Assembly: GCA_963754385.1 (NCBI GenBank)
Contig: CAVWGE010000003.1
Span: 124,001 to 188,000 of the forward strand
Origin: 9FT-COMBO-48-23 sp963754385
GTDB taxonomy: Bacteria > Chloroflexota > Dehalococcoidia > GIF9 > UBA5629
Direction of reading: 5' to 3'
Length of the DNA stretch: 64,000 nucleotides
The position numbers and the translations under genes were made by a program. The notes under the pieces are model-generated. The model worked only from the letters and a program-made list of their open reading frames with translations, had not been told where the DNA came from and did not search any database. Of this stretch, positions 59,460 to 64,000 are shown one piece after another. The first letter of the stretch is position 1; each line of letters opens with the position of its first letter.

Positions 59460-59741
59460 TTACTCATCTGCCCACTTGCCAACACCAGCCTTACCTTTTA
59501 CCTCCTCCCTTTCATCTTCTGATAATTCTTCATAGAAGGGACAACCCTCACACGTGTCCCGTATACCACAATCGATGAATCCCTGAATTACAGCTGATAG
59601 GTTTGTCTCACCTTCTCGCTGCATCCATTTTTTCAGACCGTCTAGAACATGGGGATCAATTGTTATGCTTAATGTTGGCCGTTGCCTTTTTAGTCGGGTT
59701 CTTTTACATTTAACAGTATTCATTAACACACCCTTGTTCAA
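59460..59741 (-). CDS. Ribbon-helix-helix regulator-like protein
   Basis: 93 aa; ATG 59741 or the internal ATG 59723. RPTLSITIDPHVLDGLKKWM and NLSAVIQGFIDCGI resemble an RHH/CopG fold; a Cys-rich piece IRDTCEGCPFYEEL follows, which may bind metal. It is first in the minus-strand group with the unknown gene and the serine recombinase, so it may repress the module. An upstream palindrome could be its operator. Confidence 0.65.
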   Translation of the reverse strand: MNKGVLMNTVKCKRTRLKRQRPTLSITIDPHVLDGLKKWMQREGETNLSAVIQGFIDCGIRDTCEGCPFYEELSEDEREEVKGKAGVGKWADE

Positions 59742-59750
59742 TTGTAATTA

Positions 59751-59763
59751 TTGTAATATACAA
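59751..59763. promoter_or_regulatory. Possible operator upstream of the RHH gene
   Basis: TTGTA-ATA-TACAA perfect palindrome, 10 bp before the start codon. A second inverted repeat (TACTATTGAC 59787-59796, complement 59812-59821) lies further up. Autoregulation is inferred. Confidence 0.4.
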
Positions 59764-59955
59764 TATTTACACTGTCAAGTTAACTGTACTATTGACAATT
59801 CTCACCAGCCGGTCAATAGTATGAAAGGAAAAGGTATTCAAGTTGAACAATACGCTACATTGTGTGGTCGGGTAACCAGCAAACAATCATGCATAGGTGA
59901 TTTCTGATGATTAATAGCTTTATAATATCGGCATCAAGTAGCAAAAGGAGAGAGA

Positions 59956-61728
59956 ATGCCAGCTTCGTATTTCTCAACTAGCAAAGAAAAAATCAAAGAG
60001 CTTATGAAAGTAGCACTGGGAGAGGCACTAGCTGATCTAGCCATCGTTAATGGTGATGTGGTAAATGTCTTTACTGGCGAGGTGCTAAACGGCAACACTG
60101 TCCTTATTAAAGGAGACACTATTGCCTATGTCGGTAGGAACGCTGTCAAATCAATCGGATCATCAACTCAGGTCATTGATGCCAAAGGGAAAATATTGAT
60201 TCCGGGTCTTATTGATGGTCATACTCATGTAGATGAAATATCTCTCGTGAGCGAGCTGGTCAAATGTGCCCTAAAGGGAAGCACGACGACAATAATCACT
60301 GAGGTCTCTAGTATCGGGTCCCTACTCGGTTACCGAGGTGTTCTCGAATTCCTAAAGGCAACCAGGAAGCAACCAGTAAAAATCTTCATAACGGTGCCGC
60401 CAGTAATTAGCACGAGCCCTTCCACGAATGAATTTGCTGCTATTACACCCCTCGAAGTGCGCCGGCTACTGCGTCGAAATGGTGTGATAGGACTGGGGGA
60501 GCCGTCCTGGGCACAGGTAAACGAAAGTAATCTCCGCCTCCTTGACATCATCGCCTTAACAGTTAATGCAAGCAAGAGGGTGGACGGACACAGTGCGGGA
60601 GCGAGGGGGAACAAGCTGCAAGCCTATATTACCACCGGAGTATCATCCTGCCACGAGGCAATCACTGCCGAAGAAATCCTTGAAAGGCTCAGGCTGGGAC
60701 TCCTCGTCCAGATACGTGAGGGGTCGGTCAGAAAAGAACTGGGGACGGTTTCCCAAATTAAAGATGAGAAGATTGATTTTAGCAGGCTTGCCATTTCCGC
60801 CGATGGAGTTGACCCGAGACAACTTGTCAATGATGGCTATATGGACTTCATTGTACAGAAAGCGATTGGCTACGGCTTTAATCCAGTGTTAGCAATCCAG
60901 ATGGTAACGATAAACATCGCCCGGCACTACGGATTGGACTTTATCGGTGGCATCGCCCCCGGAAAACTTGCTGATATTGTCATCATTCCAGACCTTAGAA
61001 CAATCCGTGCTGAATACGTTATTACCAATGGTAAGATAGCCGTTAGGAATAACCAGGTAGTCATGGAGCCAAGAGAACACTCGTACCCCAGATCTTTTTA
61101 TAACAGTATCCAGTTGAAGCAGGATTTCTCTGCTAGTGATTTTACCATTCGGGCTAATGCTAATCGCTCAACAAAGGTAAGAGTAATTAACCAGGTATCC
61201 GACCTGCTCACCAAAGAAGAGATTATCGAGATGCCTGTAACGGAAGGACTCGTTAGAATGGATGTTGGCCAGGATATACTGGAAGTGGCGGTAATTGATC
61301 GCTACTGGCAGCCGGGCAAGTTCGCTTTAGGTCTCATTCGAGGCTTTGGACTCAAGCGAGGGGCTATGGCGACGAGCACTACATGGGACTGCGGCCACAT
61401 TACGGTCGTTGGCGCCAATGAGTTGGATATGGCACGGGCGGTGAACAGAATCAGGGAACTGAAAGGCGGTATCGTTATATGTGCGGGAGGAGAGGTATTA
61501 ACCGAGCTACCCTTGCCGGTGGCTGGCTTATTCAGCGAGGAATCGATAGAAGTAATTGCCAACAAATTCGATGACATCCAGCGCACTGCAGAGGAACTTG
61601 GCACCAGACTCCCCGATATTCGCTTAAGCCTAGCAATACTAGCAACCCCGTCCATCCCGTTCCTGCGCATCTGTGAGCAGGGCTTGTTCGACCTCAGGCA
61701 GAATAAACTCGTTAACTTTTTTGTGTAA
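59956..61728 (+). CDS. ade: Adenine deaminase
   Basis: 590 aa. Converts adenine to hypoxanthine and ammonia. Two-domain amidohydrolase: N-terminal barrel with LIPGLIDGHTHVDEISL (HxH metal site; the usual HIHIESS reads HTHVDEI), VDGHSAG, SSCHEAIT and ADGVDP, then the C-terminal Ade domain with GHITVVGAN and AGGEVLTELPLPVAGL. AAGGAG is 6 bp before the ATG. It is the first backbone-like gene right of the recombinase module. It could feed hypoxanthine to the phosphoribosyltransferase fusion at 2224. Confidence 0.9.
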   Translation: MPASYFSTSKEKIKELMKVALGEALADLAIVNGDVVNVFTGEVLNGNTVLIKGDTIAYVGRNAVKSIGSSTQVIDAKGKILIPGLIDGHTHVDEISLVSELVKCALKGSTTTIITEVSSIGSLLGYRGVLEFLKATRKQPVKIFITVPPVISTSPSTNEFAAITPLEVRRLLRRNGVIGLGEPSWAQVNESNLRLLDIIALTVNASKRVDGHSAGARGNKLQAYITTGVSSCHEAITAEEILERLRLGLLVQIREGSVRKELGTVSQIKDEKIDFSRLAISADGVDPRQLVNDGYMDFIVQKAIGYGFNPVLAIQMVTINIARHYGLDFIGGIAPGKLADIVIIPDLRTIRAEYVITNGKIAVRNNQVVMEPREHSYPRSFYNSIQLKQDFSASDFTIRANANRSTKVRVINQVSDLLTKEEIIEMPVTEGLVRMDVGQDILEVAVIDRYWQPGKFALGLIRGFGLKRGAMATSTTWDCGHITVVGANELDMARAVNRIRELKGGIVICAGGEVLTELPLPVAGLFSEESIEVIANKFDDIQRTAEELGTRLPDIRLSLAILATPSIPFLRICEQGLFDLRQNKLVNFFV

Positions 61729-61872
61729 TGGGATAGAATGCCAGTGAAAAAGTGCACCCGATTGTAGCGACCCTCATACCGTAGTAAGCCAGAGATTATC
61801 TTATACACTCCGGGCTTTCGTTACTACGTGGTAAACATTCTGAGTTTTTGGTACTCCCAAATAAGTGATTCA

Positions 61873-62301
61873 TTATCCGTCAGCCGTCTCCGGGATTTGG
61901 CTGCGCAAGCGTTTGGTCTGGGCGCGGCGGCGTTTAGCCTCTAACCGACGCTTTTTTGAACCGAGCGTCGGCCTTGTCTTTCGACGGATTCGGCGCTTTT
62001 GTGCCGCCTTGCGGATCAATCCTACAAGTCGCTCCATTGCATCCTGACGATTTGCTCCCTGAGTACGGAACCGCCGGGCATCGATGACAAGTACACCTTC
62101 TTTAGTCATCCGTCTGCGGGTTAACGAAAGTAGCCTTTCGCGAACTTCACCGGGCAACGAGGGGGAATTAGCCACATCAAAGCGAAGCTGGACGGCAGTG
62201 GCGACTTTATTGACATTCTGGCCACCCGGCCCCGAAGCCCGCATGAACTCTTGTTGGATCTCATTCTCGTCAATCGCGATGGTTGGGGTTACTTGAATCA
62301 T
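61873..62301 (-). CDS. arfB: Peptidyl-tRNA hydrolase ArfB (stalled-ribosome rescue)
   Basis: 142 aa. Class I release-factor-like domain: MRASGPGGQNVNKVATAVQLRFD carries the catalytic GGQ. The C-terminal tail (RRKTRPTLGSKKRRLEAKRRRAQTKRLR) is long and basic, as needed to enter the empty mRNA channel. It hydrolyses peptidyl-tRNA on ribosomes that reach the end of a broken mRNA. Single gene on the minus strand, convergent with ade. Confidence 0.93.
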   Translation of the reverse strand: MIQVTPTIAIDENEIQQEFMRASGPGGQNVNKVATAVQLRFDVANSPSLPGEVRERLLSLTRRRMTKEGVLVIDARRFRTQGANRQDAMERLVGLIRKAAQKRRIRRKTRPTLGSKKRRLEAKRRRAQTKRLRSQIPETADG

Positions 62302-62453
62302 ACCTTGAGCTTATATTAAATAACTGGTTTATGCAATATCCTGCCTAGGGCTGGCGGTAAGATGTCAAGATACTTTCTTAGATCGAGCGTGGCTTAACGA
62401 AGGGTAACAAAAGTCAGTATTGTTAAGCGTCTATTTAGAGTGGCCGAACAAGA

Positions 62454-62936
62454 ATGAGCTATAATCAATCAAGAATTATAATAGCCAATTCTTTCTTCTG
62501 TCCAATCGATTCTGATATGAAAAGAGTCAATAAGAAGTCCACTAAGGCAACAGTGACCAACTGGCTTAAAGTCATAGCGTTTCTGCTAGACGACGTGCTA
62601 GCACTAATTATCATCATATTAATATTACACTTTCTAAAAATCCAGATCCCTTTACCCATTATCATCACTGCGGTAATACTGCTTGGTATCCTTCTGTTCA
62701 TAATACACAGAGCCATCATACCGGATTTTCGAAGAAAGCCAGTTACAGGACAAGAGGGAATGCTAGGCCTGCAAGGCAGCGTGATTAAAACGCTGAGCCC
62801 TATCGGCACTGTTATCGTTGAAGGGGAGCATTGGAAAGCCAAATCTGTTGATGGCGACGTAATACGAACCGATGAAAGTATCGAAGTTGTAGGAGTTGAT
62901 AGACTAACTTTATTAGTCAGGCGTAAGCCTGAATAA
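62454..62936 (+). CDS. NfeD-like membrane protein
   Basis: 160 aa by the first ATG; ATG 62517 (MKRVNKKSTK) is an equally possible start. Two hydrophobic spans (about residues 45-62 and 66-88), then a small C-terminal OB-fold-like domain (GQEGMLGLQGSVIKTLSPIGTVIVEGEHWKAKS ... VVGVDRLTLLV), as in short NfeD proteins that work with membrane proteases or stomatins. No partner gene in reach. Confidence 0.8.
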   Translation: MSYNQSRIIIANSFFCPIDSDMKRVNKKSTKATVTNWLKVIAFLLDDVLALIIIILILHFLKIQIPLPIIITAVILLGILLFIIHRAIIPDFRRKPVTGQEGMLGLQGSVIKTLSPIGTVIVEGEHWKAKSVDGDVIRTDESIEVVGVDRLTLLVRRKPE

Positions 62937-63124
62937 AATTTAGCATCATCCGGCCTAGATTCATTGAGATTAAACAACAATAAAGTTCGTTCACCTTTAC
63001 CCCACCGTTTATATACCTTATACTAACTGTTTTGGCTTGTGGATGACCTTTGATCTCGTTCCTAACCGTGAAACCTATTGTGGTTTTACTACTAGAACGA
63101 GTGTAAAATATTTATGGGATACAA

Positions 63125-63547
63125 ATGATGGTTATCTGGAGAGTGCTGGCAGATATGGTCATGTACCTCCATATTCTCCTCCCGCTCCTTTTAGTTGGGC
63201 TTGTAGTGGTTAGTCTATTCAGGGAGGTGGGCTTCCAATGGCGGCTTCTCTGCTATGTGGGCATGGGATTGTGGGTTATCATGGAAATTGTACCTAAATT
63301 CGGGTGGACTAAGAATTGCCCACTCACTGATTTAGAATACTCATTAAGAAGGCTTTATGACCCAAGTGAGAGTTGGGTAAGAACTAGGTCACTCCCAGCA
63401 ACTGTTATATTTAATATTAGCCGGATTGAAGTACCAGAATTCATCTTTACAGTTGTGTTCGGCATCTTTTTGGCTACAGTGGTGGGCGTTGTTATTGCCA
63501 GAACAATAATGCAAAGAAGATTAGCAAGAAATGAATCTGACAGCTAA
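63125..63547 (+). CDS. Membrane protein, DUF2784-like
   Basis: 140 aa. Three to four hydrophobic spans. The central NCPLTDLEYSLRRLYDP motif followed by an EVPEFIFTVVF span matches the DUF2784 pattern (CPLT.LE..LR). The function of the family is unknown. No close operon partner. Confidence 0.7.
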   Translation: MMVIWRVLADMVMYLHILLPLLLVGLVVVSLFREVGFQWRLLCYVGMGLWVIMEIVPKFGWTKNCPLTDLEYSLRRLYDPSESWVRTRSLPATVIFNISRIEVPEFIFTVVFGIFLATVVGVVIARTIMQRRLARNESDS

Positions 63548-63841
63548 GTATGTAAATCGTCAGCGAAAACGGGATACAATTCGTCACTTTGTGTGACGAA
63601 TCATGTGCAGTATAATAAATTTAGAAACACATAGGGGCTCAATTGACATTCGCCTTCCACGAGAAAATGACCAACGGCTAAGCGAAGCTCCTAGTAAGTT
63701 GCCAGAGTTTATTGAGCACCGAACCGCTGATGAAACGTTAATTGTGTACGATTAGGAAGTTCACGAGTGTTATAAGATAGGTCGCTAGGGGCATTAATAG
63801 TTGTTCTCTCAAGTATCAAAATTTACCAACCGACAATAATT
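63548..63841. other. Intergenic region with one short frame
   Basis: About 290 bp. A 50-codon + strand frame at 63603-63755 has no ribosome site and is not convincing. Nothing else recognised. Confidence 0.35.
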
Positions 63842-64000
63842 ATGCAAACCCAGAAGTTTGAAGACATAATAAAGTGCATTTATTTGTTTCGTGACTTCAG
63901 GACAAGACGACGCAAATTACCCCCTGAAGCCTTCGCTATAGGACCCAAGCGCGAGCCAAAACCTACCGACGTCATCGAACACGAGATATGGAGCGGTATA
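63842..64000 (+). CDS. Possible 5' part of a gene running off the window
   Basis: From ATG 63842 the frame stays open for 53 codons to the end (MQTQKFEDIIKCIYLFRDF onward, rich in Arg and Lys). There is no clear ribosome site and no family is recognisable from this part. Confidence 0.25.
   Translation, partial: MQTQKFEDIIKCIYLFRDFRTRRRKLPPEAFAIGPKREPKPTDVIEHEIWSGI

Noticed and set aside
61780..61828. Hairpin after adenine deaminase as terminator
   Set aside because: Only 8-bp arms far apart and no T-tract; not strong enough to call.
63603..63755. 50-codon ORF near the right edge
   Set aside because: No ribosome site and no protein-like pattern.

Overview
The window reads as a chromosome segment of an uncultured, anaerobic, corrinoid-dependent bacterium, most likely Chloroflexota (Dehalococcoidia-like). 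This placement is an inference. It rests on the class II (B12) ribonucleotide reductase, a reductive-dehalogenase-like protein, corrinoid methyltransfer genes with their ferredoxin-type activator, several branched-chain-amino-acid-type (Liv) ABC transporters with acyl-CoA genes, and a citrate/homocitrate-synthase-family protein of the kind recruited as Re-citrate synthase in Dehalococcoides. No rRNA or other decisive marker is present.

Layout. (1) 1-5758, backbone: 3' part of nrdJ, a GAF/nuclease-like/HPRT fusion, a candidate structured ncRNA with its own promoter, a LeuA/HCS-family synthase, trmO, then tRNA-Gly(CCC). (2) 5787-23015, genomic island I: bounded by an exact 48-bp duplication of the 3' half of tRNA-Gly. 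It has a truncated tyrosine integrase at the left end, a five-gene Liv transporter operon, a corrinoid methyltransferase module (corrinoid protein, MtrH-like, two MtaA/UroD-like proteins, reductive activator, small cysteine-rich protein), acyl-CoA dehydrogenase, an SDR, and many gene and transposase fragments. (3) 23016-24705, backbone: dodecin, small proteins, tRNA-Lys(TTT). (4) 24706-56491, composite island II at tRNA-Lys: two related tyrosine integrases lie near its ends and a diverged 46-bp copy of the tRNA 3' end marks the right end. The cargo is an acyl-activation block (AMP-ligase, CocE-like hydrolase, ACP, acyl kinase, Pta, AcpS), an OYE-type reductase plus iron-sulfur flavoprotein, a second Liv transporter, a MarR-led block (SDR, cyclase, cupin, 3-hydroxyacyl-CoA dehydrogenase, CoA-transferase A/B, BKACE), and a truncated transhydroxylase-like pair with FmdE and a cytosolic reductive-dehalogenase-like protein. 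(5) 56443-about 59760: a large-serine-recombinase module whose recombinase reads into the tRNA-Lys copy, so its last 15 residues are antisense tRNA sequence. (6) 59956-64000, backbone-like: adenine deaminase, arfB, NfeD-like, DUF2784-like.

How the parts fit. Both islands pair uptake genes (Liv systems probably carrying organic acids rather than amino acids) with CoA- and corrinoid-linked catabolism: demethylation in island I, and activation, reduction, beta-oxidation-like steps and possible dehydroxylation or dehalogenation of a ring-type or branched acid in island II. Repeated insertion at the two tRNA genes, with loss of gene ends at each junction, explains the many fragments. Functions are family-level calls from motifs read by eye; no database search was run.
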